A DNA stretch of 39,059 nucleotides from an uncultured Cytophagales bacterium (GCA_937136415.1 CAKZOK010000133.1:1-39059); one strand, 5' to 3'; numbered from the stretch's first letter, positions 26,101 through 33,934 are shown. Translations and numbers: made by a program. Notes: a model not told the origin generated them from the letters alone.

Positions 26101-26589
26101 GTCTGGAGTAAGGTTAGCTGTATAGTTTAAATCTGTATGGTTAGCAGCTTCAACATTTACAGTAACTTCGCCACTGTACATTTCGAATGAAGCAAGACCA
26201 CCAACAGTAGTTTTTTGCTCAACAACAGCACCACCTAATTGTGATACAGTTACTGTAGCACCGTCAAGACCTTCAACTTCTTCGAAACGTCCAGAAGAGA
26301 ACGCAGAAGAACCACCAGGTACAACGTTTACAGTATAGAATACTTTACCACCAGAGTTAAGGCGAGTAAGTGAATCCATGCTGCGACGGAACATAGCCAT
26401 GTTCATTACACGTTGATCTTGAGCAGCTAAAGCAGCTTGCTCACGAGCATCTTGTGCATTGAGTTGTGCTTGTTGTAAATCAAAAGCATCTTGTTCTGTG
26501 AATTCATCACGCTCACAAGATGAGAAAGTAACCAATGCTAATAATACTGCAAGGTACTTAAAAGAATAAATGAAAAGATTTTTGTTCAT
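23182..26589 (-). CDS. Large surface lipoprotein with GxGY-type beta repeats
   Basis: This 1135-residue predicted lipoprotein has a signal ending in LVTFSSC (Cys25) followed by an acidic coiled-coil stretch (about 28-72, Gln/Ala-rich). A carboxypeptidase-regulatory-like beta sandwich follows (about 82-165). From about 385 to 895 a motif of the kind 'G-GxGY-xxxP-xVxI' recurs: VGDRGFYYEAPMVTI (399-413), SGGSGYTGTPSVTI (457-470), MDGGYGMNPS (505-514), TGGGNGYDDSNLNI (567-580), VGATGYTNNQQYNANVNI (678-695), TQQGIGYTNPAP (818-829), TNGGLGYAVRPEFTL (879-893). Such repeats occur in secreted adhesin-like proteins. There is no type-IX C-terminal domain. Codons (GCA, CCA, GTA, ACA-rich) make it visibly more GC-rich than its neighbours. 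A near-perfect promoter and a double terminator suggest strong expression. Function unknown; a surface or matrix role is inference. Confidence 0.75.
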   Translation of the reverse strand: MNKNLFIYSFKYLAVLLALVTFSSCERDEFTEQDAFDLQQAQLNAQDAREQAALAAQDQRVMNMAMFRRSMDSLTRLNSGGKVFYTVNVVPGGSSAFSSGRFEEVEGLDGATVTVSQLGGAVVEQKTTVGGLASFEMYSGEVTVNVEAANHTDLNYTANLTPDGGVPNGALMYVGNVVPVFDDPNNPGAGADENMATVKGFAFAELDITFGNNQEESVPDGTKVRAFIDVANPAFKAKYITQANDEGINNAGQPTKSGYIQRFAYEEAASTTGSTVTSPLNNDTAPDGGEYSISIGATASGLPIMMKFDDFAADRTYYFSDSDTDVGGPNGQFGGPGAKRFIYTQNTAVGGNQTPTPIGLQGLRNFAFGNTLPVFSFATTEATATATITGGDVIAAVNVGDRGFYYEAPMVTIGAPTSGTTATAVAVLEDIPAAATGDAADARDRGLMRIKQINVTSGGSGYTGTPSVTITRKSYTGRDAAGVPVPNGTGAVAAPSSTVKYIRIMDGGYGMNPSTAGPSTGVGTYTGVAPAVVFNNDISPTGNGSDIATANVIVDETVGTATEVQITGGGNGYDDSNLNITFNYGSNASVSLSAGNDAIFRSNGTGVLQWNTAVLGAVLTMGGVNNEVQSSTGSNYTFVPSVSVTGLSRIGGGAITGTAPEIRATVDGAGAVQSLEIVGATGYTNNQQYNANVNIIANPAGVDITAQGFTQGGSIDSYILTNYGSTNDVYKSTLENATPTAATFNYLTTRNDGTGVIVDEGDNAVAGQPGAGVNAPTMAEVSDFIVVFENPTATGGDNAWGYPIFDNGGNNLVGIFITQQGIGYTNPAPASYNFWLVPADLAGTAKVALAKYKGQNGADDANASASAARSGQRLTITFTNGGLGYAVRPEFTLFGGNKSVEDLAGINSGINAAVRGQLDFNAAGTITNTAINYTGALPFSAADLASDPITITASTSRLVGIFNREMDYFANNGGGYQGGIIADTPNGIDLNGPADWEYYNQTGGTEVTPRVMFNLVESLEFTAADRVGTNGAANADFKYITPPTYTVQWIGVDTGGAGVAVLDPATADIVALNASSNGSIPGGFVISNFFVPTNDPSYPAAGERFRTIGGSSNFEVFSGLTYIRDVNYGTGIELE

Positions 26590-26658
26590 GGAACAATAGA
26601 GTTTAGTGTAATTGAATTATCAATTTTTTGCGCACTTAGTAGTTTACACTTGTGAATG

Positions 26659-26691
26659 CAAAGGTAATTATTAGTTTTGATACTTACAAAA
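26659..26691 (-). promoter_or_regulatory. Bacteroidota-type promoter of the large lipoprotein gene
   Basis: On the minus strand, TTTTG (26687-26691) is followed after 20 nt by TACCTTTG (26659-26666), matching the TTTG/TAnnTTTG consensus. A start site near 26652 would give a leader of about 62 nt. Confidence 0.75.
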
Positions 26692-26791
26692 TGTTTTGTA
26701 AAAAAATTTTGATTTATTTTCAATTAATTTGAGTCTAAATTAAAAAGAAGACTTCATTTTAAAAGAATTTTTATCTTATAAATTCACAATA

Positions 26792-26825
26792 TTTTGATTG
26801 TTTCCTAACTAAAATAGTAGCTTTG
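26792..26825 (+). promoter_or_regulatory. Bacteroidota-type promoter candidate for the barrel gene
   Basis: TTTTG (26792-26796), a 21-nt spacer and TAGCTTTG (26818-26825) lie 123 nt upstream of the ATG at 26949. Together with the opposite promoter they make the 26590-26948 gap a divergent control region; the rest of it is AT-rich with no other structure I can support. Confidence 0.55.
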
Positions 26826-26948
26826 CAACAAGCGAACTGTCTGTTATACTACTAAGACCCACGAAGCCTCAAAAAAGGTTGCATTTATTTCAAAAAAAAT
26901 CAAAATTCTTTCAAAATTCTTCATATTTTATTCAAAAACTCAATTTTT

Positions 26949-27809
26949 ATGCTCTATTTTTCATCAAAAAAAACACACAACACATTGATTTTCAATAAAT
27001 TAGAAAAAAAATTATTTTCTTTATTATTTTTAATTTTAATTAGCATTCTAATTAATTTATTTTCTAATTCTTATGCTTTTTCTCAATATCAAAGTGATAC
27101 TACACAAGATTCATCACCAAAAAATGAAGCTATCTCTTTGGATTCCACCTCATTAACAAAAAAAATAAAAACTAAATTTAGTATTGGTTTTCGTGGTGGA
27201 ATTACCAACGGTAGATTTGAAATAGCAACCCCAAAAAAAAATGATAAAAATAGTGTTGGTATGGGTTCTGTTTTTACAATTTTTACTAATTATAGGCTAA
27301 ATTCTCATTTTAGCATTCAGCCCGAGCTTGCTGTTGGTCGTTATAGAAGTGATAATACTTTGTATCAAATTGCTCTCTTACAAGGAACGGTTGATTATAG
27401 TATTTCTACTTTTGACCTCAATTTGATGGGAGTTTATTCATATCCTCTCACCGATTGGATTTCATTATCAGCAGAGGCTGGGCTTTCGGCTGCTTATCTT
27501 TATAGCTCTTTTGGAAAAGTAATTGCCCCAAATTTGAATGTAGGAGGAAATTATGATGTAAATTCTGATAATCAATTTGAAAAAGTAAATTATGGAGCAA
27601 TAGTAGGATTAAATCCCTCTTTTATATTCAAAAATATCACTCTTCAAACTTCCATTAGATATAGATATGGGCTAAACAATATCAATACATTTGATTACAA
27701 ACTCAATCGATATTTGGCAGACACCGAACGAACTATTCAAACAAGAGATATACTTTTTCAAATTGGTTTTTTGATACCTATATATAAGAAGGCAAAAAAT
27801 GAGGAATAG
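26949..27809 (+). CDS. Outer-membrane beta-barrel protein
   Basis: The 286-residue protein has a long N-region then a signal-type hydrophobic segment (about 22-44, LFSLLFLILISILINLFSNS) ending AFSQ. A short Ser/Thr/Asp-rich linker is followed by alternating amphipathic strands: FSIGFRGGITNGRF, SHFSIQPELAVGRY, DYSISTFDLNLMGVYSY, WISLSAEAGLSAAYLYSSF, FIFKNITLQTSIRYRYG, ending ILFQIGFLIPIYKK with the usual aromatic residue near the end. This matches small porin-like barrels of Bacteroidota (PF13568 type). There is no in-frame ATG nearer the signal, so 26949 stands despite its long N-region. It is followed 253 nt later by an OmpA-type protein on the same strand. Confidence 0.75.
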   Translation: MLYFSSKKTHNTLIFNKLEKKLFSLLFLILISILINLFSNSYAFSQYQSDTTQDSSPKNEAISLDSTSLTKKIKTKFSIGFRGGITNGRFEIATPKKNDKNSVGMGSVFTIFTNYRLNSHFSIQPELAVGRYRSDNTLYQIALLQGTVDYSISTFDLNLMGVYSYPLTDWISLSAEAGLSAAYLYSSFGKVIAPNLNVGGNYDVNSDNQFEKVNYGAIVGLNPSFIFKNITLQTSIRYRYGLNNINTFDYKLNRYLADTERTIQTRDILFQIGFLIPIYKKAKNEE

Positions 27810-28062
27810 ACAAACTCTCTCAATCCCAGTGATATTAAATTTCTCTATTTAATCTTTCTTTTTCTAAACAGAATAAAATGGAACAGTATTTTATTTTATT
27901 CCCTAATTTTGAAAAATCATTTAGAAAAAGCACTTAATATCGCTCAAAGCGAGGGAGGTCAGAAGAGTAAAGTGTTTGGTAGTATGACGAATAATCATAA
28001 AATATTATTACTCTATTTCCGTTCTCTTACCAAAAGCAAATAATTGGAACAAATTGAACACA

Positions 28063-29691
28063 ATGAAAATCAATAAATTTTATTTTTTATCAGCCTTAAT
28101 ATTAATCCTTCTAGTATATAAGGCTAGTTTTGTTTTTGCTCAAAATTCTATACTTCCACGCATTTTGCAGCACCCAGATTCTGTCAAAATAGAGGCACTA
28201 GATATTCTTAATTCTGAAAGTAGAGAAACAAATTTATCGGTTACACCAGACGGAAAATATTTGTTTTTTATGAGCAGTAGAGGCAAGCAAAATTGGTCTG
28301 TAAAATCAGGAATCTATAATAATAAGGTTCGTTATGATGGTGATATTTATTTTTCTAAAAAAAATAACAAAGGAAAATGGACAGAAGCCCAAAATCTAAA
28401 AGCTATCAATAGTTCTTCAGGAGAAGATGAGCCGTTTGTAACACAAGATGGACAACAAGTAGTTTTTCAGTCGTGGCGAAGAAACTGGATTGCAGAAGGA
28501 GGTCCTTATTATATTGCTAAAGCAAAAGGCAATTCTTGGACAAATATAAAGGGATTAGGGCAGGGAATAAATACTTTTTTTAGAAGAGAATTTTCAAAGT
28601 ATGGTGGTTATGCAACTGACGGAATGAGCGTTTCTGCTGATTTTTCAACATTTATTGTAGCTGCTGGCACAAATTATAACGGAGATATGGATTTGTATTG
28701 GAGCAAAAAAGATTCGACTGGAAAATGGTCTATTTGTAAAGAAATGCCTATTTCTACGCCAAAAAATGAGCGTTCGGTCTTTTTAGCTGCTGATAATAAG
28801 ACGATTTATTTTGCTTCTGATGGCTATGGTGGGTTTGGTGGATTGGATATTTTTAAGGCTTTACTTGATGAAAATGGCAACCTGATTGAAATTTATAATA
28901 TTGGTGCGCCTTTCAATACTGAAAAAGATGATTATGGTTTTGTTTTGACGGCTTCGGGGGAGGCAGCGTATTTTGTGAGAGAGGGAAATATTTTTTATGC
29001 TGATTTAATTAATGCTTCCTCCAAACTAAAACCTTCGCCTGTTTTGCTTTTGGAAGGAAATATTATTGGCTGTGAGGGAAAACCGATTGATGCAAAAGTG
29101 AGTTTGTATGATGAGAATGACAAAGAAATTAGCGTTAGTTTTACAAATGCAAGGAATAAAGGAGAATATCTTTTGCTTATTTCTAATCCTCCAAAAACCA
29201 AAATTTCCTACAAGCAAATCATAGAAACAGAAAAAGGATTCGAACAAGAACCATTTTTTGAAACCAAAAAAATAGAAATTCCAACAATAAAAAAATATAC
29301 AAAACTAGAATTAGGCAAGACACAGATAAACGATTGTAAAGAAGAAATAAGTAAAATTACAGATTTGGAAAACGTCTATTTTGCTTTTGATTCTGATAAA
29401 TTAAATCAAAATTCAATTCAAGTTTTGGAAAACTTTGTTACATTATTCAATCAAAAGCATTCAAATAAAAAAATAATTTTGACAGGTCATACCGATTCAA
29501 AAGGAAGTGATAATTACAATCAAATTTTATCTCAAAAACGTCTTTTATCAGTTCAGAATTTCTTAGAAAGTAAAGGAATTGATAAATCTAAAATCAAAAT
29601 TACTCCAAAAGGCGAAAAAAATCCTGCACAAACAAACGCAACAGAAAACGGACGTAGTAAAAATAGGCGTGTAGAAATAAGGATTGAATAA
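28063..29691 (+). CDS. PD40/WD40-like repeat protein with OmpA C-terminus
   Basis: The 542-residue exported protein has a signal peptide (about 1-27, ending FVFAQ). A beta-propeller-like region of PD40 repeats spans about 50-300 (VTPDGKYLFFMSSRG, DGDIYFSKKN, AADNKTIYFASDGYGG). A linker follows (about 305-425), then an OmpA/MotB peptidoglycan-binding domain: VYFAFDSDKLNQNS, LTGHTDSKGSDNYN, LSQKRLLSVQNFL and NRRVEIRIE. It anchors the outer membrane to the wall and may carry a sensing or scaffold propeller, a combination common in Bacteroidota, where PorE- and SprF-related proteins also have it. The frame opens at TTG 28054; I chose ATG 28063 because it starts directly at the signal. Expression with the upstream barrel gene is possible. 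Confidence 0.85.
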   Translation: MKINKFYFLSALILILLVYKASFVFAQNSILPRILQHPDSVKIEALDILNSESRETNLSVTPDGKYLFFMSSRGKQNWSVKSGIYNNKVRYDGDIYFSKKNNKGKWTEAQNLKAINSSSGEDEPFVTQDGQQVVFQSWRRNWIAEGGPYYIAKAKGNSWTNIKGLGQGINTFFRREFSKYGGYATDGMSVSADFSTFIVAAGTNYNGDMDLYWSKKDSTGKWSICKEMPISTPKNERSVFLAADNKTIYFASDGYGGFGGLDIFKALLDENGNLIEIYNIGAPFNTEKDDYGFVLTASGEAAYFVREGNIFYADLINASSKLKPSPVLLLEGNIIGCEGKPIDAKVSLYDENDKEISVSFTNARNKGEYLLLISNPPKTKISYKQIIETEKGFEQEPFFETKKIEIPTIKKYTKLELGKTQINDCKEEISKITDLENVYFAFDSDKLNQNSIQVLENFVTLFNQKHSNKKIILTGHTDSKGSDNYNQILSQKRLLSVQNFLESKGIDKSKIKITPKGEKNPAQTNATENGRSKNRRVEIRIE

Positions 29692-29705
29692 AATGTAGCT
29701 TACTC

Positions 29706-29735
29706 TTTAGAGTGAGTATAAATATACTCTAAACT
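29706..29735 (+). terminator. Hairpin cluster after the OmpA-type gene
   Basis: Two small stems follow the stop within 45 nt: one around TTTAGAGTGAG and one GAGTAT-AAAT-ATACTC. A T-run (AGTTTTTGG) comes soon after. Termination is plausible but not clean. Confidence 0.35.
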
Positions 29736-29839
29736 TTAGTTTTTGGTTAAAAATCAACTCTAAAAATAATAAAAATGCAGTTTGTATTATTTATATTCAA
29801 AATCATATATCACTCGCCAATCAGTTACGGTATTTCAAA

Positions 29840-30658
29840 TTACACAAAAAGCGCAATCAAGCCAACTATCAAACAATAGATTGCAAAATAAATCAATTTA
29901 CGTTTTTTGACTAATTCGACCATCCAATAACAAGCAATTAGACCCACTACAAAAGCCGTAATAAACCCGATAGAGAGAAAAGAAATATCTAAAGAAGCAG
30001 GATTTGGACTTTCAAAATAATCTTTAAACTCCAAAAGTGTAGCCCCAAAAATAGGTGCAAGAACCATCAAAAATGAAAAACGAGCAGCTTCACTACGTGG
30101 AACACCAATCAAAAGAGCTGTTGCAATGGTCGCTCCCGAACGAGAAATGCCAGGTAAAACAGCAATCGCTTGAGCAAGTCCAATAATAAAAGCCTGCAAA
30201 TAAGAAATATTTTGATTGAGATTAGCAATAGAAGTACCTTCTTGTTGGTTATTATTTTTTTGTTTAAAACGAGTAATCATCAATAAAACTCCTGTAATCA
30301 AAAGCATTCCACCTACAAAAGGAATATTTCCATCAAAAAAAGATTCTACATATTTCTTAAAAAACACACCAACTATTCCAACAGGAATCATTGAAATAAT
30401 AATTTTTATGGCAAACTTCCATTCATCATTCCATTGAAATTTTAGCATTCCTTTCAAGATAAAACCAATTTCTTTTCTAAACACAACGACTGTACTAAGG
30501 GCAGTTGCAGCATGAAGAATAATAGAAAAAAGAAGGTCATCAGAAGGTTCTATTTTCAAAAATGCTTTTGCAAGTTCTAAATGTCCACTGCTACTGACAG
30601 GCAAAAATTCTGTTAATCCCTGTAAAATACCCAAAATAAGAGCTTCAATCCATTCCAT
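29840..30658 (-). CDS. uppP: Undecaprenyl-diphosphatase UppP (BacA type)
   Basis: This 272-residue integral membrane enzyme dephosphorylates undecaprenyl pyrophosphate, regenerating the lipid carrier for peptidoglycan and other glycans and giving bacitracin tolerance. The first signature, GILQGLTEFLPVSSSGHLEL (10-29), contains Glu17, the SSS motif and His26. The second, LPGISRSGATI (168-178), holds Arg173. About seven to eight membrane spans are visible. ATG 30658 gives the standard N-terminus. A good promoter lies at 30710-30739, so it appears to be a single gene, convergent with the OmpA-type gene downstream. Confidence 0.96.
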   Translation of the reverse strand: MEWIEALILGILQGLTEFLPVSSSGHLELAKAFLKIEPSDDLLFSIILHAATALSTVVVFRKEIGFILKGMLKFQWNDEWKFAIKIIISMIPVGIVGVFFKKYVESFFDGNIPFVGGMLLITGVLLMITRFKQKNNNQQEGTSIANLNQNISYLQAFIIGLAQAIAVLPGISRSGATIATALLIGVPRSEAARFSFLMVLAPIFGATLLEFKDYFESPNPASLDISFLSIGFITAFVVGLIACYWMVELVKKRKLIYFAIYCLIVGLIALFV

Positions 30659-30709
30659 AATTTCTATCTTTATTTTTCTTTAAAAAATTCTTTTTGACAA
30701 TCAAAGACA

Positions 30710-30739
30710 CAAAATTAAGAGAGTTTGATGAGAAGACAA
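30710..30739 (-). promoter_or_regulatory. Bacteroidota-type promoter of uppP
   Basis: On the minus strand, TTG (30737-30739) is followed by a 19-nt spacer and TAATTTTG (30710-30717), an exact TAnnTTTG match. The leader would be about 45 nt. Confidence 0.7.
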
Positions 30740-30862
30740 GCACTTTCTCCTAAAAAAAACTAAATCATTTTATAAATAGAGTTTGCTTTCGTCTTTGACA
30801 CCTTTTTTACGTAAATTTAGAGCTTAGTCGCTATTACTCACTAATTTATTTAAAAAAAATTT

Positions 30863-31741
30863 ATGAAACATTTACATACACTTTTAATTGTTCCTATTAT
30901 TATTGCGCTCTTTTTACTTGCCATTCAGCAGTCTTGCGCTCAAGTAGAAATGCCTGTTCCTAGCCCTGCTGCTTCTGTTTCGCAAGTAATTGGGGTTACC
31001 AAAATTTCAGTAGATTATTCTTCTCCTGCTGTTCGTGAACGTCAGATTTGGGGCAAACTTATTCCATACAACGAAATGTGGCGTACAGGTGCAAACTCTC
31101 CAACAAAAATTACTTTTAGCACTGATGTTATGGTAGAAGGAAAAAAGGTAGAGGCTGGTTCTTATACATTTATTACTATTCCAACAGAAAAAAAATGGAC
31201 AGTTGTTTTGAATAAAGATACAAAAGGAAATGGTGTTTTTTCTTATTTGAAAGAAGATGACGTAATTCGTGTAGAAGTAAGCCCTAAAGAATCCGATATG
31301 CGTGAATATTTGTCTTTTTCAGTGATTCCTCAATCAGATATGGAGGCACATTTGGTAATGAATTGGGAAAAAATGAGCATTGCTTTAAAAATCACAACAG
31401 ATACAAAAGCAAATGCAGTAGCTTCTATTGACAAAGGAATGGGAGTTTATGGACGAGCATGGTACGATTATGCTTCTGCTGCTGAATATTATATTCAGAA
31501 TGATTTGGATATAGAAAAAGCAAATGAATGGGCAACTCTTTCTACCAAACTTAATGAAAAACACTTTTTTGCTCAATGGATAATGGCACAAGTAAAAGCA
31601 AAACAAGGAAATTATAAAGAAGCTGTGAAAATTGCCAAAACAGCTCAAGAATTAGGAGCTAAAAACGGAGGTGGTTTTTATGCTGCTCGCAAATCAAGTA
31701 TTCAAACAAGTCTTGCCAAATGGATAAAAAAAGCAAGATAA
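30863..31741 (+). CDS. DUF2911 domain exported protein
   Basis: The 292-residue product has an N-terminal signal (about 5-24; the SCAQ end is not a good lipobox because of the Gln residues before Cys). A DUF2911 domain follows (about 30-170: VSQVIGVTKISVDYSSPAVRERQIWG, then YNEMWRTGANSPTKITF and AGSYTFITIPTEKKWTVVLNK). The C-terminal third (about 190-290) is helical, TPR-like, with a NEKHFFAQWIMAQVKAKQGNYKEAVKIAKTAQ-type repeat. DUF2911 is frequent in Bacteroidota; its function is unknown. ATG 30863 directly precedes the signal. It is followed by a terminator, so it is probably monocistronic, divergent from uppP. Confidence 0.85.
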   Translation: MKHLHTLLIVPIIIALFLLAIQQSCAQVEMPVPSPAASVSQVIGVTKISVDYSSPAVRERQIWGKLIPYNEMWRTGANSPTKITFSTDVMVEGKKVEAGSYTFITIPTEKKWTVVLNKDTKGNGVFSYLKEDDVIRVEVSPKESDMREYLSFSVIPQSDMEAHLVMNWEKMSIALKITTDTKANAVASIDKGMGVYGRAWYDYASAAEYYIQNDLDIEKANEWATLSTKLNEKHFFAQWIMAQVKAKQGNYKEAVKIAKTAQELGAKNGGGFYAARKSSIQTSLAKWIKKAR

Positions 31742-31770
31742 ATTTATATTGAAAAATAAAATCTCAAATC

Positions 31771-31810
31771 AAAAAAACTATTCATTCTAATCAGAGTGAA
31801 TAGTTTTTTT
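31771..31810 (+). terminator. Terminator after DUF2911 gene
   Basis: A 12-bp stem (ACTATTCATTCT with AGAGTGAATAGT, one T.G) has loop AATC, an A7 run before and a T7 run after. Confidence 0.88.
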
Positions 31811-31896
31811 ATAAAATACAATTTCAACATAACTTGAATTGGCTTTTTTTCGTACATTAAAATAACATACATTTTACACATTATTTTTTTCTTATT

Positions 31897-32199
31897 ATGA
31901 TAGAGGTTATAGCTATACTTGCAGTTTTTTCTGTTCCTGTGAGTGCCATTGTGGGTGGATATTATTACAAAATCAAAAAACTAGAAGTTGCTCGTCGCCT
32001 TGGGCAACAAGAACAACAACAACTCAACATGATAATGCAAGAAAACGATGAGCTACGCCAACGTTTGGAAAATGTAGAGATTATTGTTTCGAGTGCAGAT
32101 ATGGATTTGCTGACAGCAGGAGCTTCTATGGAAGATATTACTCGTATCAAAAATACAGTAACTCAAGTAAAAGATAGCAAACGTTTCAAATTACGTTAA
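31897..32199 (+). CDS. PspB-like small membrane protein with coiled coil
   Basis: The 100-residue product has one N-terminal membrane span (about 2-23, IEVIAILAVFSVPVSAIVGG). A Gln/Glu-rich coiled coil follows (about 34-68, GQQEQQQLNMIMQENDELRQRLENVEIIV), then a short tail. This layout and the wording around 'EQQQL…LRQRLENVE' resemble PspB of the phage-shock envelope stress response, but no pspA, pspC or pspF gene is nearby. It may equally be a generic membrane coiled-coil protein. It stands between terminators, so it is transcribed alone. Confidence 0.65.
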   Translation: MIEVIAILAVFSVPVSAIVGGYYYKIKKLEVARRLGQQEQQQLNMIMQENDELRQRLENVEIIVSSADMDLLTAGASMEDITRIKNTVTQVKDSKRFKLR

Positions 32200-32218
32200 A
32201 AAATAATTTTATATAAAT

Positions 32219-32256
32219 AAAAAAAAGCACTATAATTAATTATAGTGCTTTTTTTT
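32219..32256. terminator. Perfect-palindrome bidirectional terminator
   Basis: A 38-nt perfect palindrome (A8, core GCACTATAATT/AATTATAGTGC, T8) lies between the convergent PspB-like and M23 genes. Confidence 0.9.
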
Positions 32257-32285
32257 ATTTAAAACCTAAAAGTATTAAAATTAGA

Positions 32286-33296
32286 TTACTTGATATGATT
32301 ATGCTCTTCGTGGTCTGAACCACCACCAAGCGATTGTCCGTCATGAGAAGAAAGTTCTACTAATTGTTGATATTCTGTTGGCGACAAATCATTAAAGAAA
32401 TAATTAATTGGGTTTACAGGCTTGCCATTATAACGTACTTCGTAATGCAAGTGAGGAGCTACTGAAAGCCCTGTACTTCCTACTTTTCCTATTAATTGTC
32501 CACGTTTTACTTTTTGCCCTTTTTTACAATCAAATGCTGAAAGGTGAGCGTATCTTGTGATATATCCATAGCCGTGGTCAACTTCTACTAACCTTCCATA
32601 TCCACTAGACCAATCTGCTTTTATTACAACACCATCGCCTGTTGCGTGTACGGCTGTTCCTGTTCTTGCTGTAAGGTCACAACCTGCGTGCATTTTACGA
32701 ACTTTGTAGATTGGGTGTGTACGCATTCCATAACCAGAAGCAAAACTTGTTTGGTCTTTCTTTGAAAGAGGCTGAATAGCTGGGATAGAAGCCATCATAT
32801 CATTCTTACTTTGTGCCAATTTCATAAGCTCATCATACGATTTGGTTTGGATATACATTTGTTTTTTCAAATTATCCAATTTTTCGTGTGTATTTACGAT
32901 AAGTGTTTCATTTATAAGATTATCATCTAACAAATGCTTATATTTTTCAGAGCCACCTGTTCCTCCTTTTCGCATTTCCATCGGAATTGGTTCTACTTCA
33001 AACATCGAACGATAAAGTTTATTATCTCTTTGTTGAAGATGAGAAAGCATATCTGTTGCTTGACTAATTTCTTTATCAAGAACTTGATATTTAGTTAAAA
33101 GCTCTTCTTTTTCTACTTTAAGTTGTGCCACTTCCTTTGAAGGGAACATTTGAGTATAGAATGCCGTAAAACCGACTGCTAATACTGCCGAAACTACTAA
33201 GAGTCCAAGAATATTAAAGGTAATATCTACTTTAGACGCTTTTACTTTTTCGTAACGACACGTTTCGGTATCGTAATAATATTTTACTTTTGCCAT
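32286..33296 (-). CDS. M23 family peptidoglycan endopeptidase
   Basis: The 336-residue LytM-type metallopeptidase is predicted to cleave peptidoglycan cross-links. It has an N-terminal cytoplasmic tail, one membrane span (about 27-50), a coiled coil (about 56-160) and a C-terminal M23 domain (about 185-305). Zinc ligands are His203 and Asp207 in HAGCDL and His284 in PHLHYEV (HxH, 282-284), with His251 in YAHLS near the site. The set is complete, so it is likely active and not a regulatory EnvC-type homologue. It ends in a His/Glu/Gly-rich tail (SHDGQSLGGGSDHEEHNH). ATG 33296 is good. The 638-nt gap upstream has no gene. Confidence 0.92.
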   Translation of the reverse strand: MAKVKYYYDTETCRYEKVKASKVDITFNILGLLVVSAVLAVGFTAFYTQMFPSKEVAQLKVEKEELLTKYQVLDKEISQATDMLSHLQQRDNKLYRSMFEVEPIPMEMRKGGTGGSEKYKHLLDDNLINETLIVNTHEKLDNLKKQMYIQTKSYDELMKLAQSKNDMMASIPAIQPLSKKDQTSFASGYGMRTHPIYKVRKMHAGCDLTARTGTAVHATGDGVVIKADWSSGYGRLVEVDHGYGYITRYAHLSAFDCKKGQKVKRGQLIGKVGSTGLSVAPHLHYEVRYNGKPVNPINYFFNDLSPTEYQQLVELSSHDGQSLGGGSDHEEHNHIK

Positions 33297-33796
33297 ATAA
33301 TTAGTGTTTGTTGCTAATTTTTGTTAGACAAACAAATAATAATAAGTCATTAATTTGGTTCAAAACTAAATTTAAAAACTAAAAAATTATTTATTTTATG
33401 ATAAATCAAATAAGTTTCTGTACAGTTGTTAAGTGAAAAACAAATATTTATTTAAGTTGTGTATTTAATAGAAAGTGTGTTTAGAGCCTATTGCTCATCT
33501 ATTTTTTTATTAAAATCTATTTTTTTTAGTGTCTAACTAAAGATTAGTAATGCAAAGAAGCAAAAAAATTAGAAAAGTTCCAAAAAACCCCAATTTTTTT
33601 CGATAAACCCTTGTAAAAAGCAATGAAAATGAAAAAGCCTTTTCTAGCTTAATTATTTTTTAGATTTAAAAAAATTTGAATGTCTTTTTTGATTTCAATC
33701 ATAAAAGTTATTTAAGAATGGCTATTTTTCCGTGTTCACACAGAATACAAATATATTATGTTGCTCTGCAACTGAATACATTTTTTTTGATAACAA

Positions 33797-33834
33797 AAAA
33801 AGTCTTTCCTAAATTTAATCAGAAAAGACTTTTT
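33797..33834 (-). terminator. Probable asnS terminator
   Basis: AAAAAGTCTTT (33797-33807) pairs with AAAGACTTTTT (33824-33834) over 11 bp with a 16-nt loop. A-rich sequence to the left acts as the U-tract for minus-strand transcription ending asnS, after the hairpin repeats. The 33297-33796 part of the gap holds AT-rich sequence with no other feature I can support. Confidence 0.6.
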
Positions 33835-33838
33835 AGAA

Positions 33839-33879
33839 TAAAAATTAACTTTACAGTTGCTCGTGTCCCCACGAGCGAC
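33839..33879 (+). repeat. 41-nt hairpin repeat, copy A' (twin of 184-224)
   Basis: 39 of 41 positions match the first copy, including the TAAAAATTAACTTTA lead-in and the hairpin GTTGCTCGTG-TCCC-CACGAGCGAC (33856-33879). It lies between the asnS stop and the terminator hairpin at 33797-33834. Confidence 0.8.
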
Positions 33880-33902
33880 TTATAAAACAACATAACTTTG
33901 CC

Positions 33903-33926
33903 GTTGTCGGTGTCTCTACCGACGAC
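33903..33926 (+). repeat. Covarying hairpin repeat, GTCGGT-arm copy
   Basis: GTTGTCGGTGTCTCTACCGACGAC has stem GTCGGT/ACCGAC (33906-33911 with 33918-33923). It has the same GTTG...CGAC edges and lead-in ACTTT as its neighbour 24 nt away, but entirely different arms that still pair. It is 9 nt from the asnS stop. Confidence 0.7.
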
Positions 33927-33934
33927 ATTATAAT

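Noticed and set aside
23182..26589. Type IX secretion cargo
   Set aside because: The C-terminus lacks a recognisable type-IX sorting domain, and the N-terminus has a lipoprotein signal instead.
27904..27911. TAATTTTG as promoter of the PD40-OmpA gene
   Set aside because: No -33 element at the proper spacing was found.
33676..33885. 69-codon frame in the asnS-M23 gap
   Set aside because: It begins with TTG and reads through a terminator hairpin and a hairpin repeat; the product shows no protein-like pattern.
184..33926. CRISPR array or phage attachment sites
   Set aside because: Repeats are scattered singly or in pairs, have no regular spacers, and no cas, integrase or phage gene accompanies them.
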